This document shows, piece by piece, positions 7,861-16,274 of a stretch of 64,000 bases of DNA. A program made the translations under genes and the position numbers. Where the stretch lies: positions 124,001-188,000 of the forward strand of contig NZ_RXHU01000054.1 of NCBI RefSeq assembly GCF_003955665.1, given 5' to 3'. The notes beneath the pieces were generated by a model. The model had not been told where the DNA came from. It saw only the letters and a program-made list of their open reading frames with translations, and made no database searches. Origin of the DNA: Paenibacillus whitsoniae. GTDB taxonomy: Bacteria; Bacillota; Bacilli; Paenibacillales; NBRC-103111. Position 1 is the stretch's first letter. Each line of letters starts with the position of its first letter.

Positions 7861-8862
7861 TTAGTGAGATAACACGATGCGAGCGCGCTCTTCCGCCGAC
7901 TTGAGGCAGGCGTCCAGCACTTTCATGTTGGCAATGGCATCCTGCGGGGCAAAACGCAGCGATTTGCGGCCCCACGCGGCATAAGCCAGATCATCGGCCT
8001 GCAGCGCATATTGGTTGAGCAGCGTAACGGACTCTGTGCGCTCGTCGGCGCCGACGATTACTTGGAAATCCGTCGTTTCTTGCGTAGGCGTGACAAACGC
8101 GGACGGCAGCACGATGCGGCCCTTCGAGCCGAGAATTTCCAGGCGGTTGCGGAACGCCGCCCACATGCCGCAGTCGAATGTCAGGGCGACATTGCCGCTG
8201 AATTCTACAAGGCCGGACATCATCATGTCGACATTGTCATGCTCCGGCGAGAAGAAGGCGTGCGTTGTCACCGCTTCCGGCTCGCGGCCGAGCAGGAGGC
8301 GCGCAGCGCTGATCGGGTAGCAGCCGACGTCGTACAGCGAACCGCCGCCCCACTCGCGCTTGTAGCGAACATTGGCGTGATCGTCCGGGTTGCTGAACGT
8401 GAAAGTGCCGTGGATACCGCGAATGTCGCCGATTTCGCCGGAGGCGATAATTTCCTGTACGCGCGCATAACGCGGGTGATGACGGTACATGAACGCTTCG
8501 GCAAACAGGACGCCGTTCTCCTCGCAAGCGCTTACCATTTCCTCAGTTTCCGCTGCGGTTAAAGCGGCCGGCTTCTCGCAAAGTACATGCTTACCGGCTT
8601 GAGCGGCGCGGATCGTCCATGGCTTATGGAGGTGATTCGGGAGCGGAATGTAGACCGCATCGATGTCCGGATCGGCCAGCAATTCCTCGTACGAGCCGTA
8701 GGCTTTCGGAATGTTCAGGCTGGCGGCAGCCTCTTGAGATTTCTGAAGGTCGCGGGAAGCGATCGCGGTGACGACTCCCGTTTCCGATTGGGCAATACCT
8801 GGAATGCAAGCGCGCATAGCGATTTTGGCACAGCCGAGAATGCCCCAGCGAAGTTTGGTCAT
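7861..8862 (-). CDS. Gfo/Idh/MocA-family NAD(P)-dependent oxidoreductase
   Basis: A 333-residue dehydrogenase. The N-terminal Rossmann fold begins RWGILGCAKIA, the EKP motif is present in HVLCEKPAAL, and the C-terminal half is the alpha/beta substrate domain with GGGSLYDVGCYPI. Members oxidise or reduce sugars, inositols and related polyols. It is first in a two- or three-gene operon with the aldo/keto reductase. It is divergent from an AraC-type regulator at 9011, the likely controller of the operon. AAGGAG lies upstream of the ATG. Confidence 0.9.
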   Translation of the reverse strand: MTKLRWGILGCAKIAMRACIPGIAQSETGVVTAIASRDLQKSQEAAASLNIPKAYGSYEELLADPDIDAVYIPLPNHLHKPWTIRAAQAGKHVLCEKPAALTAAETEEMVSACEENGVLFAEAFMYRHHPRYARVQEIIASGEIGDIRGIHGTFTFSNPDDHANVRYKREWGGGSLYDVGCYPISAARLLLGREPEAVTTHAFFSPEHDNVDMMMSGLVEFSGNVALTFDCGMWAAFRNRLEILGSKGRIVLPSAFVTPTQETTDFQVIVGADERTESVTLLNQYALQADDLAYAAWGRKSLRFAPQDAIANMKVLDACLKSAEERARIVLSH

Positions 8863-9010
8863 GGCGTGTATATCTCCTTTTTGGATGAAAAGTAGTGAAG
8901 TTATATTGTTATTATAGATTGTGTTATTTAAAATGAATATAATAATATATTGAATAGACTATCGGGATATTGTCATTAGAGCGAGGGCGAATGCGATGAG
9001 GAGACATGTG

Positions 9011-9841
9011 ATGTTGCCGAAGCTGCAGCAGTCGGATTTTTTTATTTTTCCCGAGTCCGTAGGCTGGTATAAGGATTCGCCGAACCATGAAGTCGACCGC
9101 CCCGAGGGACTGTGGACGACCTACAGCTTGCACGTCATCATGGCCGGCAAAGGGTATGTGGAGCTGGAAGGCGAGGTACATACACTGCAAAAGGGCGATG
9201 CCTTTCTCTTTTTCCCGTATCAAAAACAGTTCTATTACAGCTCGAAGGATGAGCCATGGGATGTGAGATGGGTGCATTTCTATGGGGATCACTTGCGGGA
9301 ATTCCTTGTAGCCAAAGGATTTCTGCGCAATTTGTGGACGCTTAAGCGGAGCGCCGAGCTAGAGCAATCGCTGCTCGAGCTGTTGGAGGAGGCGGAGCTT
9401 CATCAAATTTTGCGGCCGACGCAGCTCAGCACGTTGAATTACCGCATTTTGAGCGAATTTATGAGCTATGCGGCGCCGCTGGCCGTGAACCGGGGCATGG
9501 AATCGGTGGAGCGCATTGTGACGCTTCTGCCGGCGATGCAGCAAAAAGCCTGCGAGCCCTTTGTTCTCGAGGAATGGGCGGAGCTCGCAGGCGTGAGCAC
9601 GTATTATTTTTGCAAATTGTTTCGGAAAGCGACGTCGATGACGCCGCTGTCGTTCATAACGCTGTGCCGCATGCAGTATGCGAAACAGCGACTGATCGAG
9701 AAAGAGAATTGGCCGATCAAAGACATCGCCCAGGAAGCGGGCTATACGAGCCCGAGCTATTTTAACCAGCGTTTTCACGAGCATGAAGGGATGACGCCGA
9801 GCGAATTTCGGACTTTATACGCGAAAGGGCTATACAGTTAG
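9011..9841 (+). CDS. AraC-family transcriptional regulator with cupin sensor
   Basis: A 276-residue regulator. Residues 1-150 form an AraC-binding cupin-like domain (HVIMAGKGYVELEGE, then HTLQKGDAFLFFP). The C-terminal 100 residues carry two helix-turn-helices (LEEWAELAGVSTYYFCKLF and IKDIAQEAGYTSPSYF). The ATG was chosen because GAGGAG is 7 bases upstream. It is divergent from the Gfo/Idh and aldo/keto reductase genes and probably activates them in response to a sugar. Its last 12 bases overlap the 3' end of the convergent glycosyltransferase gene. Confidence 0.9.
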   Translation: MLPKLQQSDFFIFPESVGWYKDSPNHEVDRPEGLWTTYSLHVIMAGKGYVELEGEVHTLQKGDAFLFFPYQKQFYYSSKDEPWDVRWVHFYGDHLREFLVAKGFLRNLWTLKRSAELEQSLLELLEEAELHQILRPTQLSTLNYRILSEFMSYAAPLAVNRGMESVERIVTLLPAMQQKACEPFVLEEWAELAGVSTYYFCKLFRKATSMTPLSFITLCRMQYAKQRLIEKENWPIKDIAQEAGYTSPSYFNQRFHEHEGMTPSEFRTLYAKGLYS

Positions 9842-10648
9842 ACGTGAGCGGATCGGCTGGCGATCCCAGACGATTTCGGTCTGTGCTTGCCGAGCTTTGA
9901 CTTCGGGTTCTTCGAGCAGCAGGAAAAAGTTTTTGGTCGGCAGCTCGCCGAGACCGTGCTTGGCGGAGAGCAGGTCCAGAAAGGGTCGCATGCTGTCATG
10001 CTGACCGGACATGTTGCTCTGCCCATCCTGCGCGAAGGCGTAGAGGACGCTGGCGATGGGGGCTCTTTTCACCCTGAAATCCTGAACGGCCCGGAGGAAG
10101 AAATCCCAGTCCCAATAGTGGAACATTTCCTCATCAAAGCCGCCGAGCGCTTTAATCAAGGCCGGGCGGAAAAGGCAGCCGGAGGAAAAGAAGGTCGAGA
10201 ACCGGCGCATCGCCGGAATGTCGAATTCGTAGGCGAATAGGAAGCGGTTCGTGATGATGCGGGCATTATTTTCAAAAGCGTAATTGAAAATTTCCACATC
10301 GGGGTAGACGAGGTCGCAGTCCTGAATTTCCGCGAGCATCCGCTCGGTGTGCATCGGCAGCAGCAAATCATCGTCATCGCAAAGCATGATGTAATCGCCT
10401 CGCACTTCTTGCAGGCCGCGGTTGCGCGCTGCAACGTGCTTTTGATTGGTCGGCATGTTAACGATTTCGATGTGCAGCTCAGGGTAAAGATCGCAGATAA
10501 AGTCGACGGAAGGTCCGCAATCGTTGACGATAATGATTTGCAAATGTTTGTACGTTTGGCGGTATAATGATTCTGCAAGCTCGGCGAGCTCAATTCGGCG
10601 GTTGTAGGTAGGGATAATGACGGAAACCAACGGTTGTTCGGACATCAT
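9830..10648 (-). CDS. Family 2 glycosyltransferase
   Basis: A 272-residue GT-A fold enzyme transferring a sugar from a nucleotide sugar. The N-terminus LVSVIIPTYNRR, the metal-binding acidic run in MLCDDDDLLL, and a FDEEMFHYWDWDF segment with the acceptor-side acidic residues are all typical. There is no membrane helix. It is divergent from the large HAD protein gene at 10741, a pairing seen in surface-polysaccharide clusters. Donor and acceptor are unknown. Its end overlaps the AraC gene by 12 bases. Confidence 0.9.
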   Translation of the reverse strand: MMSEQPLVSVIIPTYNRRIELAELAESLYRQTYKHLQIIIVNDCGPSVDFICDLYPELHIEIVNMPTNQKHVAARNRGLQEVRGDYIMLCDDDDLLLPMHTERMLAEIQDCDLVYPDVEIFNYAFENNARIITNRFLFAYEFDIPAMRRFSTFFSSGCLFRPALIKALGGFDEEMFHYWDWDFFLRAVQDFRVKRAPIASVLYAFAQDGQSNMSGQHDSMRPFLDLLSAKHGLGELPTKNFFLLLEEPEVKARQAQTEIVWDRQPIRSRLTV

Positions 10649-10740
10649 GGCGCACCTCGTTTATCTAATAGAATATGTCTTCTAGCTTACCGCAATTTGC
10701 TGAAACGCTCAAATCGGTTGAATAAGAGAGGGGCATACCT

Positions 10741-13143
10741 GTGCAGGGCGATACGGAACTATGGAAAACGGATATGTATTTGACGGCCATCCAATTAAAA
10801 GACATCGATCTGCTTTGCCTGGATATTTTCGATACGCTGTATTTTCGGATGTGCAGTCAACCGGCTGATCTATTTGGCATAGCTGCCGGAAAGGCTCACG
10901 CCCGTGGGACGTTAGCTGCGTCGATTGCTCCGGAGGCCTTTCAGGCGATGCGGATGGAGGCGGAGCGGCGGGCAAGGGAGCGCGAGCGGGCTCGTACCGG
11001 TTTTGGCGAAGTGACGCTCCCGCTGATTTATGCGGAAATGCCGGAAACCGTCTGCGATCGAGAGGCGCTGATCGACATGGAGCTTGAAACAGAAGCGGAA
11101 TACGGGTATTTGAACCCGCATATTGTCTCACTGATGAAAGCGTGCAGGGAGCGGGACATCCCGGTTGCGCTTGTATCCGATATGTACTTGCTCGGAGATC
11201 AGCTGCGCTATTTACTTGCGTCGAACGGCCTCGATCTGACGTTAATTCATTCGCTTTGGGTCTCTTCGGAGGAGGGGGACGGCAAGTCGTCCGGCTATTT
11301 ATTTGAAAAAGTAAAAGCGCACTATGCACAGATCGCTTCCGGCCGTATGCTGCATATCGGCGACAACAGGGCCGCCGACGTCGACGGGGCGGCTAAAGCG
11401 GGGATTCGCTCTGTATACTACGGCGTCATCCCCGAGTCGTTTGCGAATTTGCACCACTGGGAGCAGGTGCGCCACGGTCAGGTGCTGCCTGCCTGGAAAT
11501 CTTTGCGCAAGCTGGCAGGGGCCGCTTCCGGAAGAATAGCTGTTCAGCCGGGCAGCGCAGGGCAGTTCTTTTATTCGTTCGGGGCGCAGGTGCTTGGCCC
11601 GTTCTTGCAGGCTTTGTGCGAATGGGTGCTGGATCTGTGCGAAGCCGAGGGGATCGGGACGGTGCATCCGCTGATGCGCGAAGCCTATTTGCTGGGGCCG
11701 ATGCTGGAGCGGGCGGCATCGCTGCGGGGGATGACGCTTGAGGTAAAGCCGGTGTACGTGTCGCGGCAAGCGGTTCTGCTGGCAGGCATGTCGAGCTTTG
11801 GAGAACGGGAACGCGATCAGCTGCTCGGCATACACGGTGTAAAAGTACACGAGCTGTGGGAGGTGCTGGAGCTGCCGGAGGAAGCGGCGGTTTTTGCGCC
11901 ATGGCAGGAGCTGGAGGTTGCGGAGTGCCGCACGGTTCGCCTGGAGAACGGAGAGACGGTCTACGACCGTATTGTGAAAAGACTGAGCAGCGAAAGCGTC
12001 GAGCGCCGCATGGCGCAGACGATCGAGGTGCATCGCAGCAGGTTCATAACGTATGTGGAACAGCAATTCGGCGATCCCGCATCGCTTGTGACGCTGGACA
12101 TCGGCTTTAACGGTACGATGCAGCAGGCGCTTGAACGAATCGTTGCGCTTGCCGGCGGTCAGCCTCGCATGCGCCATTTGCTCGCTGTCGGCGCAGATCG
12201 GCTCGATGCACTGCGCATGTCCGGAATGGATGTACGCAGTATGCTCCGTGCCGGAAGCGGAGGCTGCGAGGAGGGAGATCGCATTGCTCGGACGCCGGCT
12301 TTCCTGGAGGAGCTGCTGATGGGGAACTTCGGTTCGACACTTCGGTATCGGGAGGAAGAAAACGGTCTTGTAACACCGGTCACGGCGGCTTTGAAAAGAT
12401 CGGAGGATGAGCTGGCTTTGAAAGCGATTTGCCAGGAGGGCGCATTCGCTTTTCAGAGGTACTATGCCTATTTGTTGGCGCATAAGGGGGCGTGGTTGCC
12501 TCGCGCCTCTCGGGAGGCTATCAGTTGGAGCAAGCCGCTCCACCGCGTGCTGGACATGCCGATGCTGCGGGAAGCCCAGGAGCTCGGCGACCTGATTCAT
12601 CAGGACAATTTTGTCACCGAACACGCGGTGCCGATTTGCGAAGAGCTGGATGAGCGATGGTATGCGGATGGGGCGGAAGCCTTTTTGCTTAGCTGCAATT
12701 ACGGTCAATCCGTTCTGAATGCCTACTGGCCGCAAGGTTTGGCGACGCGAAGGTTTCCTTCTTACTTATACGGTTTCTATTTGCGGAACGCGGAGCGATT
12801 CGGCCGGAAAGTCATGTTGTTCGATGTCATCGAGCGCGTCAAAGCGGCTGGATGTGTGGCTGTCGCACTCTATGGTACAGGCGGATTTGCTGAGGAGGCG
12901 ATAAAGATGCTGTGGTTTCATGGGTTTTCCACACCGATGTGGATCGATCCGCAGAGGGAGGAAGCGGCCGAGCCGTGGGGAGACTTCAAGTATGCGACGC
13001 TGGCGCAGCTCGCTGAGCGGGCGGATCAGGATGGGCGCATCGCCATTGTGATCGCGGAGTTGTCGGAAATGGGGGCGCATCGCAGGCGCGTTGAGCAGGC
13101 GCTCCAAGGGCAGGAGGCGACAATTTCCATTTTCGCCGTATAA
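10741..13143 (+). CDS. Large HAD-superfamily protein, surface-polysaccharide type
   Basis: An 800-residue protein from a GTG start behind GAGAGGGG. The N-terminal 230 residues form a HAD hydrolase: motif I at D28-IFDT, motif II as VSDMYL, and motif III/IV as HIGDNRAADVDGAAKAG. The remaining 570 residues have no family I can name. They contain an N-terminal region rich in Arg and Glu, an FVTEHAVPICEELDERW segment, and near the C-terminus an ALYGTGGFAEEAIKM stretch resembling a nucleotide-binding loop. Such proteins (COG5610-like) occur near glycosyltransferases in capsule or teichoic acid gene groups. The divergent GT2 gene supports that context. Confidence 0.8.
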   Translation: MQGDTELWKTDMYLTAIQLKDIDLLCLDIFDTLYFRMCSQPADLFGIAAGKAHARGTLAASIAPEAFQAMRMEAERRARERERARTGFGEVTLPLIYAEMPETVCDREALIDMELETEAEYGYLNPHIVSLMKACRERDIPVALVSDMYLLGDQLRYLLASNGLDLTLIHSLWVSSEEGDGKSSGYLFEKVKAHYAQIASGRMLHIGDNRAADVDGAAKAGIRSVYYGVIPESFANLHHWEQVRHGQVLPAWKSLRKLAGAASGRIAVQPGSAGQFFYSFGAQVLGPFLQALCEWVLDLCEAEGIGTVHPLMREAYLLGPMLERAASLRGMTLEVKPVYVSRQAVLLAGMSSFGERERDQLLGIHGVKVHELWEVLELPEEAAVFAPWQELEVAECRTVRLENGETVYDRIVKRLSSESVERRMAQTIEVHRSRFITYVEQQFGDPASLVTLDIGFNGTMQQALERIVALAGGQPRMRHLLAVGADRLDALRMSGMDVRSMLRAGSGGCEEGDRIARTPAFLEELLMGNFGSTLRYREEENGLVTPVTAALKRSEDELALKAICQEGAFAFQRYYAYLLAHKGAWLPRASREAISWSKPLHRVLDMPMLREAQELGDLIHQDNFVTEHAVPICEELDERWYADGAEAFLLSCNYGQSVLNAYWPQGLATRRFPSYLYGFYLRNAERFGRKVMLFDVIERVKAAGCVAVALYGTGGFAEEAIKMLWFHGFSTPMWIDPQREEAAEPWGDFKYATLAQLAERADQDGRIAIVIAELSEMGAHRRRVEQALQGQEATISIFAV

Positions 13144-13236
13144 CCGGCCACGGGGTCAAGGTACTACAAAAAGTTAGCACTATGGAGGCCGCTGAAAGTA
13201 CAGTACGCTTTGGTTAAAAACAAAGGGGCTGTTGCT

Positions 13237-13878
13237 ATGCGAAATCGGATAGGGCGAATGGAGGGACGTGCGGCTGCTGGTGCGGCGATATGGGCGGCGG
13301 CGTGGGGACTCTTGGCAGTCAAACCTGCGGACCGAGGAGACTGGGTGCTGGAAAATTTGCTGATTTGGCTCACGGTCGCCGGGCTTATCTTCACCTATTG
13401 GCGCTGCAGACTGTCGCTTGGCGCTTACGGGCTGCTCGGCTTGTTTCTCCTGCTGCATGCCGTCGGCGCGCATTATTCCTATGATGTGCCCCTGGTGACG
13501 GACTGGTTGAAGCAGGCGGGATTCACGGATCTATCGCGAAGTTCCTACGATCGGGTCGTGCATGCCAGCTTTGGGCTGCTTTGTGTGCTGCCGATCCGGG
13601 AAGCGTTGGGTCGCTGGACGGGAATGAAGGCGGGCGTGCAGTCTGCGGCAGCTTGCGTGACGATACTGGCGCTAGGCGCCTTTTACGAGCTGATTGAGAT
13701 GTGGGTGGCTTTTCTCGTTGCGCCGGAGCTTGGCACGACTTTCGTGGGTGCGCAAGGCGATGCGTGGGATGCGCAGCATGATATGGAGTTGGCGCTGTAT
13801 GGCGCTTTGTTGGCGGTCGTCCTAAGGGCTTGCTTCTCCCGCATGACGGCAAAGAAGCGTAGACAAGAGGCGGGCTGA
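13237..13878 (+). CDS. yjdF: DUF2238 (YjdF-like) integral membrane protein
   Basis: A 213-residue protein with about six transmembrane helices. The DUF2238 signature is clear: GAHYSYDVPL, YDRVVHASFGLL, FYELIEMWVA and the nearly invariant GAQGDAWDAQHDM. The ATG was chosen for AAGGGG 8 bases upstream; an upstream in-frame TTG lacks a ribosome site. The family is widespread and of unknown function. It stands alone between the HAD gene and the lactonase pseudogene. Confidence 0.85.
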   Translation: MRNRIGRMEGRAAAGAAIWAAAWGLLAVKPADRGDWVLENLLIWLTVAGLIFTYWRCRLSLGAYGLLGLFLLLHAVGAHYSYDVPLVTDWLKQAGFTDLSRSSYDRVVHASFGLLCVLPIREALGRWTGMKAGVQSAAACVTILALGAFYELIEMWVAFLVAPELGTTFVGAQGDAWDAQHDMELALYGALLAVVLRACFSRMTAKKRRQEAG

Positions 13879-13934
13879 AGGCTCATAATGGATAAAAATG
13901 AAAAAGGATTTCTCATGATGCGGAGGTTAGGAGC

Positions 13935-14988
13935 ATGGGGTTGTTGAATGAGGCTTATTTTTATGTTGGCGCCTATACGAGTGACTCGGAGCCAACTGGC
14001 ATTTCGTATTGCCGGCTGAATACGGAAACGGGTGAAATCACGATTGTGGACACGTACCGGGATTTGCCCAATGCCTCGTTCCTGGCGCTGAATGAAGCGC
14101 GGACGGTGTTGTATGCCGTCAGTGAAACGGATACCTATGAAGGACGCAAAGGCGGCTCCGTCGCGGCGTATGCCATTGCGCCTGAAACGGGCAAGCTGAC
14201 GAAGCTGAACCAGCAGCCGACGGACGGCTCGGCGCCTTGTTACGTCAGCTTGGACGGTGAAGGCCGCCGCCTGTATGTCGCGAACTACATGGGCGGCAAT
14301 GTCACGGTGCTTCCGATCCAAGCGGACGGAAGCTTAGGGGCGCCGGTCCAGCTGCTGCAGCATGCTGGAGCGGTCGGCCCGCGTGCGGACCGGCAGGAAG
14401 CGCCGCACGCGCATTCGATTGTCCCGACGCCGGACAATCGGTTTGCGGTTGCAGCCGATCTTGGCCTGGATCGGCTGCTGGTGTATGCGATTGCCGCGGA
14501 GAGCGGCGCTCGCGGCGGGCGCTGGCCCGCGGCATTTGGTGTTCAGCGCGGACCTGCGGTACGTGTACGCGGTGAATGAGCTGGACAGCACGGTGACGGT
14601 GCTGTCATATGACGCCGCCGCGGGCCGCATGACCGCGGTGCAGAGCTTGTCGACGCTGCCGGCAGGCTTCAGCGGCGAGAGCACTTGCGCGGACATCCAT
14701 CTGTCGGGGGATGGCCGCTTCTTGTACGCGTCCAACCGCGGCGATGACAGCATCGCGGTTTACGCGGTGGACCGTCAGCGCGGGACGCTGACGGTGGCGG
14801 GTTGGGCGTCCACGCAGGGGCGGACGCCGCGGAACTTCGCCCTGTCGCCGGACGGCGGCTTCCTGCTGGCGGCGAACCAGGACGCCTCCACCCTCGTCGT
14901 CCTGCGCCGCAGCGCAGAGACAGGGCTCCTGGAGGAGACGGGCATCGCGGCGGCGATCTCGCGGCCGGTGTGCGTGAAGTTCGTGTAG
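13935..14988 (+). pseudogene. pgl: 6-phosphogluconolactonase/lactonase-family protein, frameshifted
   Basis: A seven-bladed beta-propeller lactonase (Pgl/YkgB family) read in two frames. The first frame runs from the ATG at 13935 through YFYVGAYTS, NASFLALNEA and the conserved HAHSIVPTPDNRF to AIAAESGA near 14510. The second frame continues from AAGAGPRHLVFS to the normal end CVKFV. About a dozen residues that normally link these segments are also missing, so a small deletion not divisible by three, near 14500-14515, explains both the shift and the shortfall. The site is very GC-rich with repeated GCGGC, so an assembly error is possible. If real, the enzyme is inactive. Confidence 0.8.
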
Positions 14989-15068
14989 GCACGCGATGCT
15001 AGCGTGCTTTGCGGGCCGCCGCACGCCGGAGCGCTCGGCGGCCCGGAACGATTGGGCGGCGTGAATAC

Positions 15069-15262
15069 AATAAGAGCGGTGAACCGCTCTTATTTCGGTG
15101 ATTCTTCCAGTAGATCTCCCAATAAGCGTGGTAAACCGCTGTTATCAAGCTGCAAACCTCCTTTTGACGGGGCATGAGGGGTAAATAAGAGCGGTTTGCC
15201 GCTTCTATTTGCAGACGATAGTGGAAAAGAGAACAAATAAGCGCGGTTTACCGCGCTTATTT
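15069..15262. repeat. Four-copy family of 26-28 base palindromes (AATAAGNGCGG type)
   Basis: Copies lie at 15069-15094, 15121-15146, 15183-15210 and 15235-15262. The first and last are perfect stems of 11-12 bp with four-base loops (AATAAGAGCGG and AAATAAGCGCGG pairing with their complements). The second and third are decayed by a few changes. Spacing is 25-40 bases. The form resembles REP-like intergenic palindromes; none is followed by a T tract beyond its own stem. Confidence 0.75.
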
Positions 15263-15461
15263 GTGTTTGGCGTGTTGGAGGGAGGCAGAAGTTAGCTAGT
15301 TGTGCGAAGGGGCGGCGGAATGGGATAGAGTTGAAGGGAGAGTAAGTAGCTGGATAACTAGCTTGCTGCCTTAGGTAACGGCCAGGCTTTTGATTTCGAT
15401 TTGAGGCAGGGGGAGGGTTTGGCGCAGACTCGGCGGCCCGGAAGGAGGCCAACCGACAAGG

Positions 15462-15657
15462 AGATTAGCCATTGGAACCACTGGCTAATTCTAGCTTGGC
15501 AGCGGATTCACTCAGAATAGCCAATAAATCGATTGGCTATTTCAGTAGATTTCCGCTTTCATTGCAATATTTTCCCAAGTTAAGCAGTGGTAACATGGCC
15601 TATTTAAGAGAATGGTTGCGGTGGAGTCCAATTAAGCCATGAAATCATTGGCTATTT
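15462..15657. repeat. Three-copy family of palindromes (TAGCCA-TGGCTA type)
   Basis: Copies lie at 15462-15491, 15515-15543 and 15630-15657. Each has ATTAGCCA-like and TGGCTAATT-like arms around a short centre. The arms differ from the AATAAGNGCGG family next to it, so two palindrome types are packed in one intergenic region. Confidence 0.65.
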
Positions 15658-15700
15658 ACCCCAGCAGGCAGAGAACCGCTCCCCGCTGCGAATACTCAAG

Positions 15701-15758
15701 AAAATCGTTGCAAACGCAACGATTTTTTCATACACTAAATTAGTGGCAATTGCAACGA
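15701..15758 (+). promoter_or_regulatory. Promoter and candidate MarR operators
   Basis: A perfect 11-bp inverted repeat (AAAATCGTTGC and GCAACGATTTT, 15701-15726) overlaps a plausible -35 (TTGCAA, 15708-15713). A -10 (TACACT, 15731-15736) follows after 17 bases. The half-site TTGCAACGA recurs at about 15750-15758 just downstream. This fits autorepression by the MarR protein. The palindrome plus T run could alternatively be a terminator. Confidence 0.5.
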
Positions 15759-15821
15759 ATCGGCAGGAAGATGATCTTTTAAGCAGGACGGTCTTATTTT
15801 AAGAGGAGGGAGGAAACGGTA

Positions 15822-16274
15822 ATGATGGAAACGAGGAATTCTATTCCGCGGTGGATGTCACTGATTTATCGGATTGGGCAGTCGTACATAGGGGATCGGC
15901 TCAAGGTATATGGCATCGGTAAAGGGCAGCATATTTTCCTGAATGCGCTCTATCGGGAAGACGGGCTGACGCAGGAGGAGATCGCGGACTATTTGAAGAT
16001 TGATAAAGGGACAACGGCGAAAGCGCTCAAGAAACTTGAGGAGCAAGGCTACGTCACCCGCCGGGTGAGCGAGAAGGATAAGCGGTGCAACGAGGTGTTT
16101 TTGACGGAGAAGGCGCTTGCGATCAAGGAGGATGTTCGGGGCGTGCTTGCCAGTTGGCGAGTGCTTCTGACGAAGGGACTGACGGACGAGGAGCGCGAAA
16201 TGGCACTGAACATTTTGGAGAAAATGGGACACAATGCTGCTGAACATTACACAGGGGAGCGACTAGATGTATGA
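15822..16274 (+). CDS. MarR-family transcriptional regulator
   Basis: A 150-residue winged-helix regulator: LTQEEIADYLKIDKGTTAKALKKLEEQGYVTRR is represented by its helix-turn-helix around residues 47-78, followed by the wing DKRCNEVFLTEKA. GGAGGGAGG precedes the ATG. Its stop overlaps the start of the MFS transporter by 4 bases (ATGA), so the two are translationally coupled. MarR repressors next to exporters commonly respond to toxic aromatic compounds and derepress the pump. The promoter upstream carries matching palindromic operators. Confidence 0.92.
   Translation: MMETRNSIPRWMSLIYRIGQSYIGDRLKVYGIGKGQHIFLNALYREDGLTQEEIADYLKIDKGTTAKALKKLEEQGYVTRRVSEKDKRCNEVFLTEKALAIKEDVRGVLASWRVLLTKGLTDEEREMALNILEKMGHNAAEHYTGERLDV

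Larger units (their letters stand above)
14989..15821. other. Gene-free 833-base region with small palindromes
   Basis: No convincing reading frame lies here. It contains four hairpins built on an AATAAGNGCGG half-site, three hairpins built on TAGCCA/TGGCTA, and a promoter-operator region for the MarR gene at the right end. These are listed separately. Confidence 0.7.

Noticed and set aside
11299..12735. 478-codon open frame on the minus strand
   Set aside because: It lies wholly opposite the HAD gene, is His/Arg/Gln-rich with no domain, and is a shadow of GC-rich coding DNA.
15069..15657. Palindrome cluster as a CRISPR array
   Set aside because: Units are imperfect, of two kinds and irregularly spaced, with no cas genes.
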